From Pseudomonadales bacterium (GTDB lineage Bacteria > Pseudomonadota > Gammaproteobacteria > Pseudomonadales > Azotimanducaceae): a DNA stretch of 64,000 bases. The stretch spans positions 32,095 to 96,094 of the forward strand of contig JAHRVQ010000019.1 in NCBI GenBank assembly GCA_019090615.1, written 5' to 3'. A program made the position numbers and the translations under genes. The number at the start of each line of letters is the position of its first letter. Position 1 is the stretch's first letter. The notes under the pieces were generated by a model. It had not been told where the DNA came from. It made no database searches and saw only the letters and a list, made by a program, of their open reading frames with translations. This document shows, piece after piece, positions 26,938 through 36,602 of this stretch.

Positions 26938-28560
26938 TTAGTAGAAAGGCAGCTCAAGCACAATACAGTGCCCTTCATCTGCACTACTAGCTTTTAGTAT
27001 ATCCATAGCCGAAAATGGATCGGGGTCCAGAGCAGACAGATCAAGTTCAGCTGGTATTTTTCTGCTAGCGAGACAAATTTTGAATTCAGCTTGCGCCGGC
27101 TCGCCCATTATCATTACGTAAATTTGGGCGTCGGCCAGTTTATCGAGTCGATTCGACCGCTCCGCTGCACGTTCAGCATTCTCTTCTACCAACCCCAAAT
27201 GCGACCAGTCAACTTTAAGCAAAAGTTGATCGACAACATAATGATATTGCGACTTTATAATTTGATGAATTTTATCTTTCCTGGCTCTTACCCAGGCACG
27301 GTTAGCAAATAAGTTGAGCAACCTTGCAACCAGGTCCATTTCTCTATGCGACGATATTTCCAGACGCGTAGACAACTGCCAGGGCAACATATTAACTGGC
27401 TGTTTTTCAGCAGTATTTTTACCGATGGGCCTGGCCACCACTTCGAGCATTGATACGTCATCATCCTGAGGTCGACCTTTGCCAAATGCCTGAATTTGAT
27501 CTACGAGATAATCAAACAATGCATCGCCTTTAACCTTACCATCAAACATCTGTTCAAACCGGGGTTCACCCAACATCTCACCATTGACATCACAACAGTC
27601 AGTCACACCATCGCTATAGGTAATCAACCGCTCGCCAGGCTCCAATTTCACGTCGACAATATCAGACTTGAAACTCTTGCTACTTAAGACACCTAGCGGC
27701 ATATGGCCTGAACTCAATACCTGACCGATGTTACCCTGACTATTCACCACAAACATATCGGGCAAGCCGCCCATCCAGCAACTGGCATTAGACCCCTGGG
27801 CATTTAATTCGATAATATTGGCAGCACAGAACATATTCCCAGGCAAATAAGTATATAAAGTCTGATTAAGCTGCCTGGCAAGATCGCCCAACGATGCGCC
27901 TTGCCTTGCTAGCGTTTCAAAGGTCTGGGTTATTGGCAGCGCGCCCAATGCCGCAGGCAAACCGTGCCCCGTAAAATCCCCGAGCATAATAAACAGCGAA
28001 TTACGGTTAGTATGAGATACCAATATTAGGTCGCCACTAAAGCCACCCATTGGTGAAAGGAATTTCTTAACATTTTCATTATCTTTCTGGCCAGAGATCG
28101 CAGCTTCAAATACATATTCTGCTAGTTCATGTTCTTGCTTAAAAAGATTATATAGCTTTTCCAGCTCTTCATTTTTTTTGCTTAATTCACTATTAAGTTC
28201 TCGAATTCTCTCATGTGCTTTGATTTTTGCTGTTAACAGGGTTTCATTGACAGGTTTAGTCAGGAAATCATCACCGCCGCTTTCTATACACCGAGATAAC
28301 GACATATCATCGCTTAAAGCTGTTAGAAAAATAATGGGGACATATTTATCCAATCGCGCCTTAATTCGTTCAGCGGTCTCATAACCATCCATACCTGGCA
28401 TCATGACATCCATGAGCACCAGATCGGGGACCATGGAATCAAATTTTTCAACCCCCTGATAACCATCACAGGCAGCAATGACCTCATGACCGTCTTCTTC
28501 AAGCAAATAGGTTAAAAGACCACGATTGGCCGCCTGATCGTCTACGACTAATATCTTCAA
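26938..28560 (-). CDS. Receiver domain fused to PP2C-type (SpoIIE) phosphatase
   Basis: The start is taken as TTG 28560 because GGAGGTGG (28568-28575) lies seven bases upstream; an ATG at 28596 would include that site in the coding region. The 540 residues form a receiver (Asp51 in LVLMDVMMPGMDGY, Lys of LTKPVN), a coiled linker (NSELSKKNEELEKLYNLF), a SpoIIE/PP2C phosphatase (metal-binding Asp in LGDFTGHGLPAALGA, later YSDGVTD and DDDVSM), and a C-terminal region of about 150 residues that may be a degenerate ATPase-type domain. It resembles HsbR-like regulators that dephosphorylate an anti-sigma-factor antagonist. No antagonist gene is nearby. Confidence 0.88.
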   Translation of the reverse strand: MKILVVDDQAANRGLLTYLLEEDGHEVIAACDGYQGVEKFDSMVPDLVLMDVMMPGMDGYETAERIKARLDKYVPIIFLTALSDDMSLSRCIESGGDDFLTKPVNETLLTAKIKAHERIRELNSELSKKNEELEKLYNLFKQEHELAEYVFEAAISGQKDNENVKKFLSPMGGFSGDLILVSHTNRNSLFIMLGDFTGHGLPAALGALPITQTFETLARQGASLGDLARQLNQTLYTYLPGNMFCAANIIELNAQGSNASCWMGGLPDMFVVNSQGNIGQVLSSGHMPLGVLSSKSFKSDIVDVKLEPGERLITYSDGVTDCCDVNGEMLGEPRFEQMFDGKVKGDALFDYLVDQIQAFGKGRPQDDDVSMLEVVARPIGKNTAEKQPVNMLPWQLSTRLEISSHREMDLVARLLNLFANRAWVRARKDKIHQIIKSQYHYVVDQLLLKVDWSHLGLVEENAERAAERSNRLDKLADAQIYVMIMGEPAQAEFKICLASRKIPAELDLSALDPDPFSAMDILKASSADEGHCIVLELPFY

Positions 28561-28567
28561 ACCTGAG

Positions 28568-28575
28568 CCACCTCC
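28568..28575 (-). promoter_or_regulatory. Strong ribosome binding site deciding a TTG start
   Basis: The minus strand reads GGAGGTGG, seven bases before TTG 28560. This fixes the start of the receiver-phosphatase just before its first beta-strand (KILVVDD). Confidence 0.75.
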
Positions 28576-28705
28576 ACAAAATTGATGCAACCCCAATAAT
28601 CAACAGGGACCACCTATCATAAAGAATAGCAGGCTTAGCATCAGCGGCCGCTTTTTTGCCTGTTTTAAAGCGGATGAAATGCACGAGGCATATCTGGATC
28701 AGTGT

Positions 28706-30781
28706 CTATCCCTTCGAATCGAGCGTAAATACACCATCCCAGTCTGCACGCGGTGGGTTGTTTATATACTGCTCACATCGATCAACATAAGTTTTACTCG
28801 GCCCATCTTCCTGGGCAATGGCAAGGGCGAGCTTAAAACCAGCCTTGGCGGCAACATAATCACGCTCCTTATATAATTCATGGGCCTTGTTGTATTGGCT
28901 AATCAAATCTGCCACTAGCCCTTGCGTCTTATCTTTACGCTCTAGCAACTGATAAACTTTAATGGCTTCGCTTTTACCAACCACACGAATGGTATCCAGT
29001 TCACGCACATCCACAAAATCTTTGGTCTGCAGATAGGTTGCCTCTGAAATCATCAAATCGGAACCATAGGCTTTATTCGCGCCTTCTAATCTTGCCGCCA
29101 GATTCACTGCGTCCCCCATCATGGTGTAGTCCATTCGTTGCGCCGAACCCATATTGCCAACAACCATTTCGCCGGTATTTAGCCCCATTCTAACGTTGAT
29201 TGCCGGGCGGCCCATTTTTTCCCAGCTCTGGCGTAACGACACCAGTGAGTTATTCATATCGATACTTGCTAGACAGGCTAATTTTGCATGTTGTTCCTGG
29301 ATACCCGGCGCACCCCAAAAAGCGATAATGGCATCACCTTCAAATTTGTCGATGGTACCATCCATACCGATAATAATATTACACATTTCGGTCAGGTATT
29401 CATTGAGTGCGAGGACTAGCTCAGGGGGTGTCATTTTTTCTGAAAATGATGAAAATCCAGCGATATCAGAAAAATAAGCAGTCATCTCTCTGAGCTCTCC
29501 GCCGAGGGTTAATTTATCGGGATCCTTGACCAGGTCAGAAACCACTGAGGGCGACAGATATTGTCCAAAAGCATCTTTGATTAAGGCTTTTTGACCCATC
29601 TCTGCCAGATAAAATTTTGCATTGATACCTGCAATAGAAAACATTGATGCAAGCAAAATATAACTGACGGAGATAATCAGCCCAGAATAAACGTATAATA
29701 AACTTGCACCTACGACGAACGCCGCAACCAGGCCAATACTCAGGCTATTACGCGGCAGCGGATTAGTTATCATCTTGGTCGCGATGAAACAACACATCAT
29801 TATCAATGCCAGCAACACTTCATAGATAAAAGATGCCGGTCTTAAAGTACCACCTTTCAATAAGGTAGCAATCGTATCGGCAATTATCGACACCCCGTAG
29901 ACATTCCCCACAGGGGTTTCAAATTCGTCGTGAGCAACTTCAGCAACTTCGCCAATCAGCACGATTTTGCCCTCGACCAGGAAAGCCAGCTCCTCAAGCT
30001 CCTCTTCATCTTCAGCAAAAATTATTTCTGACGCAGACAACCCAACCACTTCGTGTAGTCGTGACGCACCACCAATACCATTTGCAGGTAATAGAGGATA
30101 ATCGATATACAGGTCATTAAATTGATCCAGCTGAATGCTTAGGTCCTCTCCAATTTGCAAAACATGCTCATCAAGAGAAATTTGATCTGTGCCCAGAAAG
30201 TTAGCCACCGCTTTAACAGCAAACGGCCATTCACCGGACTCTTCGCTAACCTGCGGGTATATTCTCAGCCGTACGATGCTTTCGGAAATGGAACTGTTAG
30301 CAGATATATTGGAATATCCAGAGGCCGTAACGACGTCAAACCGAGGAATAGCCTTATTCAATAACAAGAACTGATCAGCAGCAAACTGCGCCTGAGATAC
30401 TAGCTGTACATTACCAGCTTCCTGCATCGCATCTTCTAAAGTAGGATCTTCACCATAAGCACTATTAAAATCCAACAACATATCCACTGCGATGACCACC
30501 GCCCCCATCTCTTTGAGACGGACAATGATTGTTGCCAGGTCTGTCCTGCGCAGTGGGAACTTATCATATTCCTCATAAAACGATTCATCGGTATAAATAA
30601 TCACCACATCATCGGAGGGAGCAGTTACCGCCTGATCTGCATAATAGGTCCTTAATAAATGTCGATAGGACAAGGTTTCATCTTCTACCAGCGAGAATGC
30701 CTCTGTATATTCGAGAAAAACAGCAAATAGAAAAAATAGAACAATAGTGATGACATCGTATTGTTTGCGAATTACGCCCAT
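28706..30781 (-). CDS. CHASE2-domain class III adenylate cyclase
   Basis: This 691-residue protein has an N-terminal membrane helix, a periplasmic CHASE2 sensor (about 30-310; VVIAVDMLLDFNSAYGED, GKIVLIGEVAEVAHDEFETPVG), three membrane helices (about 325-400) and a class III cyclase domain (about 430-620). The metal-binding Asp residues are visible in YFSDIAGFSSFSE and EGDAIIAFWG, the Lys of TIDKFEGD favours ATP, and DYTMMGDAVNLAARLE completes the active site. A helical tail follows. It probably converts an envelope signal into cAMP. Its CHASE2 domain is clearly paralogous to that of the Ser/Thr kinase at 33981-36356. It has its own upstream terminator, so it is probably transcribed separately from the fecR-like gene. 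Confidence 0.92.
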   Translation of the reverse strand: MGVIRKQYDVITIVLFFLFAVFLEYTEAFSLVEDETLSYRHLLRTYYADQAVTAPSDDVVIIYTDESFYEEYDKFPLRRTDLATIIVRLKEMGAVVIAVDMLLDFNSAYGEDPTLEDAMQEAGNVQLVSQAQFAADQFLLLNKAIPRFDVVTASGYSNISANSSISESIVRLRIYPQVSEESGEWPFAVKAVANFLGTDQISLDEHVLQIGEDLSIQLDQFNDLYIDYPLLPANGIGGASRLHEVVGLSASEIIFAEDEEELEELAFLVEGKIVLIGEVAEVAHDEFETPVGNVYGVSIIADTIATLLKGGTLRPASFIYEVLLALIMMCCFIATKMITNPLPRNSLSIGLVAAFVVGASLLYVYSGLIISVSYILLASMFSIAGINAKFYLAEMGQKALIKDAFGQYLSPSVVSDLVKDPDKLTLGGELREMTAYFSDIAGFSSFSEKMTPPELVLALNEYLTEMCNIIIGMDGTIDKFEGDAIIAFWGAPGIQEQHAKLACLASIDMNNSLVSLRQSWEKMGRPAINVRMGLNTGEMVVGNMGSAQRMDYTMMGDAVNLAARLEGANKAYGSDLMISEATYLQTKDFVDVRELDTIRVVGKSEAIKVYQLLERKDKTQGLVADLISQYNKAHELYKERDYVAAKAGFKLALAIAQEDGPSKTYVDRCEQYINNPPRADWDGVFTLDSKG

Positions 30782-30817
30782 TTAAATCTCGTCCTTTGAG
30801 AGTTCGGCTTTTGACAA

Positions 30818-30861
30818 AAAAAAACCCGGTTAGATCATACTAGATCATTTCGGGTTTTTTT
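30818..30861. terminator. Bidirectional rho-independent terminator
   Basis: AAAAAAACCCG (30818-30828) pairs with CGGGTTTTTTT (30851-30861). It would end the FecR-domain gene on the minus strand. The 22-base loop holds a 10-base tandem duplication (TAGATCATac, TAGATCATtt). Confidence 0.85.
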
Positions 30862-31016
30862 AGTTGTGTAACACCACTGTTTGTATTTATTTATAAGTTT
30901 ATCAAGCTTTAATTCAAACTAGCAAATCTCTGATGAAGGTCTATTTATACCAACTAAGTATCGCATCCTGTTCTTGACGAAAATCACCGTTTAATTAGCC
31001 GGCCTGATTAAAGCGG

Positions 31017-31964
31017 CTAAAAATCCTCTTCCAGCGAGGCGTTATAAAGCCTGGCTTCATTCTTTTTCAGGTCGCTCAATTTCAAATCGTGATAGGCGCC
31101 AATTAATAACGGCCGCATATCATTATCATCAGGATTTTCATCAAAGTATTGACGATAGACGTCCATTGCGGCCACAAACATCAAATTCGACTCCAGCAAG
31201 TCGGTAGATAAGAAAATATCATCACCAAAGCCCTTTAGAGCCGATAATATTTTTCCTTCCTGACTTGTACCCACCCAGGAAAAAGTTGAGTCTCGCTTCG
31301 GAATATACACAATACCGTCGTTATCCAATACTTCTACACGATAACTATGCTCACCTTCAGCAACATTTTCTACTGCGAACCGAATCATTTCTGCATTGGA
31401 GTTAGCAGCAATTTCATGCACCGTATCATCAATTACTAGCCGATAGGAATATTCAGGACAGGCATTACGCCAGACTAAATTCGGATAATTTGAAGACAGA
31501 GCAACCTTTCGAATTGTTCTTACTTTACTATCGCAAGATGCTTCTCCAGGCTTGGAGACACTACGCCGTACCGTGGTATAGCGCTGAGCCTTTGCAAATT
31601 TGTTAGAAAGACCCTGCAAGATATTGGCAGACTCAGTTTTTGGCGCCGACAGGCTACCCGAAACTACTTTGACCTCTCCGTCCATGATAGAGATTTCACT
31701 ATTTGAGCTAAGTTGTTGCGCCTGACCCGATTGCTGATTAATCAATTTCGCCTGACCATCGGCCCCAGTTTTAATTTTATAACCGGCAAATAGATATTTT
31801 GTCCGCCGAACTGCTCTCCAGGTGGTTCCGTTCCTTGAGTACTGTACTTCTCCGCTCACCTGGACCAACTTTGCAACCGGTGGCTCTTTCGCACTCGCAG
31901 GGCTTGTTAAGCCCAACACAATAGCTGCTAATAGCAACCCCATACGTATAAATTTCAATTTCAT
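31017..31964 (-). CDS. Secreted FecR-domain protein of the signalling island
   Basis: The start at ATG 31964 has GAGGAG six bases upstream; an in-frame codon at 31988 adds eight residues and is less likely. The 315-residue product has a signal peptide (GLLLAAIVLGLTSPASA) and a FecR-type domain (VAKLVQVSGEVQYSRNG, TWRAVRR, YLFAGYKIKTGADGQAKLI, GEVKVVSGSL). The C-terminal part includes a beta-sandwich-like segment (YSYRLVIDDTVHEIAAN). There is no membrane anchor, so it is periplasmic and is not a classic FecR anti-sigma factor. Lying between two CHASE2 genes, it may present or modulate the signal sensed by them; this is inference from context. Confidence 0.82.
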   Translation of the reverse strand: MKLKFIRMGLLLAAIVLGLTSPASAKEPPVAKLVQVSGEVQYSRNGTTWRAVRRTKYLFAGYKIKTGADGQAKLINQQSGQAQQLSSNSEISIMDGEVKVVSGSLSAPKTESANILQGLSNKFAKAQRYTTVRRSVSKPGEASCDSKVRTIRKVALSSNYPNLVWRNACPEYSYRLVIDDTVHEIAANSNAEMIRFAVENVAEGEHSYRVEVLDNDGIVYIPKRDSTFSWVGTSQEGKILSALKGFGDDIFLSTDLLESNLMFVAAMDVYRQYFDENPDDNDMRPLLIGAYHDLKLSDLKKNEARLYNASLEEDF

Positions 31965-32318
31965 TTTTACTCTCCTCAAAACAATCAACCCAGTTAGCGA
32001 CTTAGCTAACTTGGCAACAATTTGCCATTTGCCTACTTTCTCGTGCCAGCCCTCATTATAGTTAAAGCGCTAGTGTTCAAGAGCGACTGCCACCTGATGT
32101 AGGAAGTTATTAATCATTGATACGATATATTAGTCTTATAGGATTAGGAATGTGCAGCCATTTGTCGGCCTACTTCTGGGTTTCATCCATCAAACTTTTT
32201 CTGAATAAACCCAATCAGTGCTTAGTTCCCAGTTCGACGACTGAATCCACCACCCAGCGGCCACACAGGCACGCTATATTGGATATGAAAAGTGGCTGTA
32301 GTAAGTGAACACGAAAAG
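31965..32318. other. Intergenic region upstream of the FecR-domain gene
   Basis: A 354-base stretch between the FHA gene and the FecR-domain gene. It should contain the promoter of the latter. I see no terminator hairpin, RNA gene or supported ORF; a 63-codon plus-strand ORF here has no ribosome binding site and no recognisable content. Confidence 0.4.
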
Positions 32319-33116
32319 CTAAGACCCAAGTATATATTCCATTTCTACCCCAGCGACCTCAATTTTGTCACCCGATTCTAGCTTGCGAGATTTAAAACCT
32401 GTTGGCTCACCATTTACCAGCGGCACTCTATGCTTGTCTTTGCCACCATCCACATGAATAATGAAATGGCCCTGAGGCTTTTTAGAAACCGCAGCAATCT
32501 GCACACCTGGTTCACCAATTGTAGTAAGGCCCACTTGTAGGCGAATTTTTTCACCCGAATTTTCCCCGCTTATGACCTGTAAAAAACCGTCCAGGTTAGC
32601 CATTGCCTGAGCGCGGGTTTCCCCCACTCTGGCAGCAACGACTGCCGGTGAACGCGGTTTTAGCCCAGTTTCTTTCACCTTTCGCGCGGGTTTGGTTGCC
32701 CCTTGAATGCCTGGTCTGGTCGCAACTGAATTGGCGACGGTAGCCGGTTTAGACACCTCTTGCCTACTTTTAACCGGAGACCTGAGTTTTTTCCGAACTG
32801 TCGCTGCTAACTTCGACCTGGGTTTAACCGGACTAATTAGAAATTTTAACTGGTGTTCGCCAATAGCCACAACATCATTATGTTTTAAATTATGCTGCAT
32901 CACTTTATTGCCGGCCACCATTATTCCATTGGTGCTATTCAAATCTTTTACGATATATCCGTCACCAGCTTTGTGTATTTCGGCATGGTTACCACTGATT
33001 GCAGGGTCCTTAATCGAAATATCACAGTCTGACTTTCGACCAATAGTAGTGATGTCCCTACTAACGACAAGCTGGGCAATAGGCTTGTCTTTTATGATAA
33101 TCACCTTAACTGACAT
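32319..33116 (-). CDS. FHA-domain phosphothreonine-binding protein
   Basis: The 265-residue product has an N-terminal FHA domain with all core motifs: TTIGRKSDCDI, ISGNHAEI, VKDLNSTNGI and the closing GEHQLKFLI. A basic, proline-rich linker (about 100-165) leads to a C-terminal region that resembles a second, degenerate FHA-like fold (GEKIRLQVGLTTIGE ... GDKIEVAGVEMEYIL). FHA domains bind phosphothreonine, so the natural partner is a substrate, or the autophosphorylated form, of the neighbouring Ser/Thr kinase. It is third in the kinase-phosphatase-FHA set on the minus strand. Confidence 0.92.
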   Translation of the reverse strand: MSVKVIIIKDKPIAQLVVSRDITTIGRKSDCDISIKDPAISGNHAEIHKAGDGYIVKDLNSTNGIMVAGNKVMQHNLKHNDVVAIGEHQLKFLISPVKPRSKLAATVRKKLRSPVKSRQEVSKPATVANSVATRPGIQGATKPARKVKETGLKPRSPAVVAARVGETRAQAMANLDGFLQVISGENSGEKIRLQVGLTTIGEPGVQIAAVSKKPQGHFIIHVDGGKDKHRVPLVNGEPTGFKSRKLESGDKIEVAGVEMEYILGS

Positions 33117-33157
33117 ACTTGCCCCAGAAAATTATAGTTTCAAAATTGAGCATTAAT

Positions 33158-33991
33158 TCACTCAAACCAGTTAGCTATCCGCTTCAAGATACCACCTTTT
33201 GCAGAATAGGAATTTAGAATTTTGGTAAGCACTACCGAGATATTATCTTTACCACCGCTGGCATTGGCTACATCAATGAGATGGCTAGCAGTTTCCCCCA
33301 GATTATCACCCAACTCTTTTATGCTAGCGGCTATATCCTGATCCCTTACAAGATCGGTCAAACCATCTGAACACATTAAGTAAATATCCCCTATCTTCAC
33401 CTTATACTCATTAACTTCTGCCTCGACTGAAGGCGCAATGCCAACCGCACGGGTGACGACATTTTTCTTGGCCGAAGACCTCGCTTCTTCTGCAGTATAT
33501 AATCCTTTATCAAGTAATTCCTGCACATAACTATGATCTTTCGTAAGCTGTTCTATCTTACCATCTCGGTAGCGATACATTCGAGAATCACCGATATGCC
33601 CCACTGCGACTTTGTTTTCATAAAACAAACTAGCCACCACGGTGGTACCCATTCCCTGACATTGAGGTTGGGTTTGTGAAACATGAAAAACAGCATTATT
33701 TGCCTTTTCTATTGCATGCTTAAGTACCCTTATAGGTAATGGCAAATTTTCATTTGAATCTGGCAGCTCCAGTTCGATCTGGGTATTACCTGTTTGATAT
33801 TCCCTTAGATCATCCATTAATAAATGCACAGTCATCGAGCTGGCAACTTCGCCTGCATTAAGCCCCCCCATACCGTCAGCCAATACCGCAAGACCAATTT
33901 GTTCTTCGCCGCTTAAGCTATCTTCATTATGTTCGCGTATTTGCCCAACATCAGTCTGACAGACTATTTGAATTTTACCCTTAAGGTTCAT
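33158..33991 (-). CDS. PP2C-type Ser/Thr protein phosphatase
   Basis: The 277-residue product has the PPM/PP2C motifs: REHNEDS (metal-binding Asp), LAVLADGMGGLNAGE, GMGTTVVASLF, GHIGDSRMYRYRDGKIEQLTKDHS, LMCSDGLTDLV and GGKDNISVVL. It is a cytoplasmic Mn/Mg-dependent phosphatase that should reverse phosphorylation by the adjacent kinase. Its start overlaps the stop of the kinase gene by 11 bases, indicating translational coupling. Confidence 0.95.
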   Translation of the reverse strand: MNLKGKIQIVCQTDVGQIREHNEDSLSGEEQIGLAVLADGMGGLNAGEVASSMTVHLLMDDLREYQTGNTQIELELPDSNENLPLPIRVLKHAIEKANNAVFHVSQTQPQCQGMGTTVVASLFYENKVAVGHIGDSRMYRYRDGKIEQLTKDHSYVQELLDKGLYTAEEARSSAKKNVVTRAVGIAPSVEAEVNEYKVKIGDIYLMCSDGLTDLVRDQDIAASIKELGDNLGETASHLIDVANASGGKDNISVVLTKILNSYSAKGGILKRIANWFE

Positions 33992-36356
33992 CTATTTCCT
34001 CGGATATCGATTGCATTCGATTTAGACAGACCCGCAGGTGCTGTGCCATCTTCTTGCCCGATTGATATCGCTTTTCAGGTTTTTTACCAATTGAATTATG
34101 TATGACCTTTCTCAGCGCCGGCGGAATATCAGGCTTTACCTTCTTAATGTCGATTGGCGGGTCATTAACAATTGAATACATCAATGTTGCCATCGATTCC
34201 GCTTTAAAGGGCAGTTCAGCAGAACATAGTTGATATAACACCACGCCTAAAGAAAAAAGGTCGGCTCGACCATCAACTTTCTTGCCCATGCATTGCTCTG
34301 GCGACATATAGTTGGGCGTTCCAAGCACTGTGCCGGTCCTGGTTTTACTTGAATCAGTTATACGTGCGATGCCGAAATCTGCCAACTTAACGGTATGGGA
34401 CTCCGCATCATACATAATATTTGACGGTTTAATATCACGGTGAACTACTTTCTGACCGTGAGCATAATCCAGCGCCTCAGCACACTGGATAGCAATGGCT
34501 AGAACTTCTTCGATTGGCAAAAGGTCCGCCAGCTTAATATGGCTATCCAAATCAGACCCTTTTAATAGCTCCATGGCAATATAAGCCAAATCATTTTCTT
34601 CACCTGCATCATAGATGGCCACGATATTAGCGTGATTTAAGCGACCCGCAGACTCTGCTTCACGAAAAAAACGCGACTTTACTTCGGCTAACTCATCTCC
34701 ATCAAATTCGTTTGCCAACGCCATAGTTTTTATGGCGACCTGACGATTAATTTTTGGGTCAAGACCGAGATAGACTATACCCATCGCACCCTGCCCCAGT
34801 TCTTTCTCTACTTTATAACGACCTAGCATCGGCTTCTCGATAGTACCGTCTTCACCAATAATCGTAGCTGACAACATACCCTGGCCTGACCCGCCAACCA
34901 ACAGCGCATCTTCTAATGACTCACAACGTTTAATGCGTTTTTTTACATCTCGAAACCCAGACTTTACGGCAGCAATATATTCGTAACTCACCTGGGCTTT
35001 ATTGAATTGTCGCTTACGTTCGTAATCAAGCCCCAGATTGTAGATCAACTCGAAACTCGCTTCCTCCTTTGGACAACGCCTAAATTTCTCAAAAGCTGCG
35101 TCTAACTGACCCTGCCCCTGATAAGCTAACCCCAACATGCGGTTACTTTCGGCTGAATCCGCGGCAGATGCCAACTGACCCTGTTCCGAGAGAATATAAA
35201 ATCGCATGCTCATACATATTACGCTGACAAATCCTGCAAGAGCTGCATAGGTCATAGAAATAACCAGGCCCCAATAAATATAGATTGCCGTTGCTGCAGC
35301 GGCGCATACGAAGAAAACCGCTGCTTGCATCAATAACCTGGCAAACATATTTTTAAAAACACTAGTGGCAATCAATAACAACAAAAAAATCAACGAGGCA
35401 AACGCCTCTACACCCACCCCAGCCGGCCTTAAAGGCGCTCCATTCAACAGGGTATGGACAATGTCAGCAATAATTTCGACCCCATAAACCTGACCTACGG
35501 GAGTATTAAATTTGTCGTGGGTGACCTCCCAGGTATCGCCAATTAGAACAATCTTATCTTCGAAAACATATCGGTATTCTTCAAGTTCTTCTTCATCCAG
35601 GTCTCCTAGCTCCAAAATTTCTAGTGCTGAAAAACCTGCCTGCCCCTGATAGAGAAATTGCACCCCCTCCTCGAGGCCAGGGAAATCGATATACATGTCG
35701 CCATATTGATCAAGCGGTACATTTATTTCACCTAACTTCAACACACCGGATTCAATCGTTGGCTCAACACCCAGGTACATAGCCACTGCCTGAATAGCAA
35801 AAGGCCAACCATCCACATTGTTAGTAATCTGTTCATGTACTCGCAAGCGGGCTAAATTATCCACAATGACACTTGTTGGCGTAAGATTCGAATAACCTGA
35901 CCTGGTCACTGCATTCAGTGTGTCATTGGGATAAGCCAGCCTGATAAACTGCTCACCTGTGAAATTGGCAAAAGAAATAAGCAGCACATTACCTTCAGCA
36001 AACATTTCTGCGGTCGGCTCGTCTTCACCATAGGATGACCGATAATCCATCAGATAGTCGACCCCGATGACCTTCGCTCCAAACTGAGATAAGCGCTTCG
36101 CCACCTCCCCAAGGTCAGTGCGCCGAAAGGGAAAGCTGCCATATTCAGCGTACAACTCCTCATCCAGACCGATAACAATAATGTCGGAATTAAGTTGGCT
36201 ATGCTCCGACGCGCCCAAACTATTGCGCAATATATGCCGCAAAGAAATTGTCTGATCTTCTAACAAAGAAAATACTTCATAATATTCTGCCGGAATGGTC
36301 GCCAGAAAAAATAGTAATGTGGCAACTATATCCCAACGCTTTAAGGGATTTTTCAT
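33981..36356 (-). CDS. CHASE2-domain membrane Ser/Thr protein kinase
   Basis: The 791 residues comprise a membrane helix, a periplasmic CHASE2 sensor (about 30-310; VIGVDYLMDYRSSYGED, DKIVLIGDTWEVTHDKFNTPVGQVYG), membrane helices (about 320-400), a short TPR-like stretch (NLGLDYERKRQFNKAQVSYEYI) and a complete Hanks-type kinase (about 511-780). Kinase motifs are intact: GQGAMGIVYLG, VAIKTM, VHRDIKPSN, LADFGIA and GTPNYMSPEQ. It should transmit an envelope signal by phosphorylating cytoplasmic Thr/Ser targets. It heads a set with PP2C and FHA genes. The sensor is paralogous to that of the cyclase at 28706-30781. Confidence 0.95.
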   Translation of the reverse strand: MKNPLKRWDIVATLLFFLATIPAEYYEVFSLLEDQTISLRHILRNSLGASEHSQLNSDIIVIGLDEELYAEYGSFPFRRTDLGEVAKRLSQFGAKVIGVDYLMDYRSSYGEDEPTAEMFAEGNVLLISFANFTGEQFIRLAYPNDTLNAVTRSGYSNLTPTSVIVDNLARLRVHEQITNNVDGWPFAIQAVAMYLGVEPTIESGVLKLGEINVPLDQYGDMYIDFPGLEEGVQFLYQGQAGFSALEILELGDLDEEELEEYRYVFEDKIVLIGDTWEVTHDKFNTPVGQVYGVEIIADIVHTLLNGAPLRPAGVGVEAFASLIFLLLLIATSVFKNMFARLLMQAAVFFVCAAAATAIYIYWGLVISMTYAALAGFVSVICMSMRFYILSEQGQLASAADSAESNRMLGLAYQGQGQLDAAFEKFRRCPKEEASFELIYNLGLDYERKRQFNKAQVSYEYIAAVKSGFRDVKKRIKRCESLEDALLVGGSGQGMLSATIIGEDGTIEKPMLGRYKVEKELGQGAMGIVYLGLDPKINRQVAIKTMALANEFDGDELAEVKSRFFREAESAGRLNHANIVAIYDAGEENDLAYIAMELLKGSDLDSHIKLADLLPIEEVLAIAIQCAEALDYAHGQKVVHRDIKPSNIMYDAESHTVKLADFGIARITDSSKTRTGTVLGTPNYMSPEQCMGKKVDGRADLFSLGVVLYQLCSAELPFKAESMATLMYSIVNDPPIDIKKVKPDIPPALRKVIHNSIGKKPEKRYQSGKKMAQHLRVCLNRMQSISEEIDEP

Positions 36357-36602
36357 GAGTAGTCCTGTCTCAAAAAACCAATCGCTTGTGCTTCATCCAA
36401 TCCATACCCCAGCCGGTCAATACATACAGCCCAACAATCAACTTGCTGCCATCTGGTGCTCTGCACAAATACTTCCATATACACAGTGTCCTTCTTTTGG
36501 GCCTATTATTGCCCCTTCATTACCGACTTGTCTATTGCTCGCACCCAACCCACAATTCTAGTATTCTCCGCTCTTTATCTAAAATCAAGATTTTGAGGTC
36601 CT

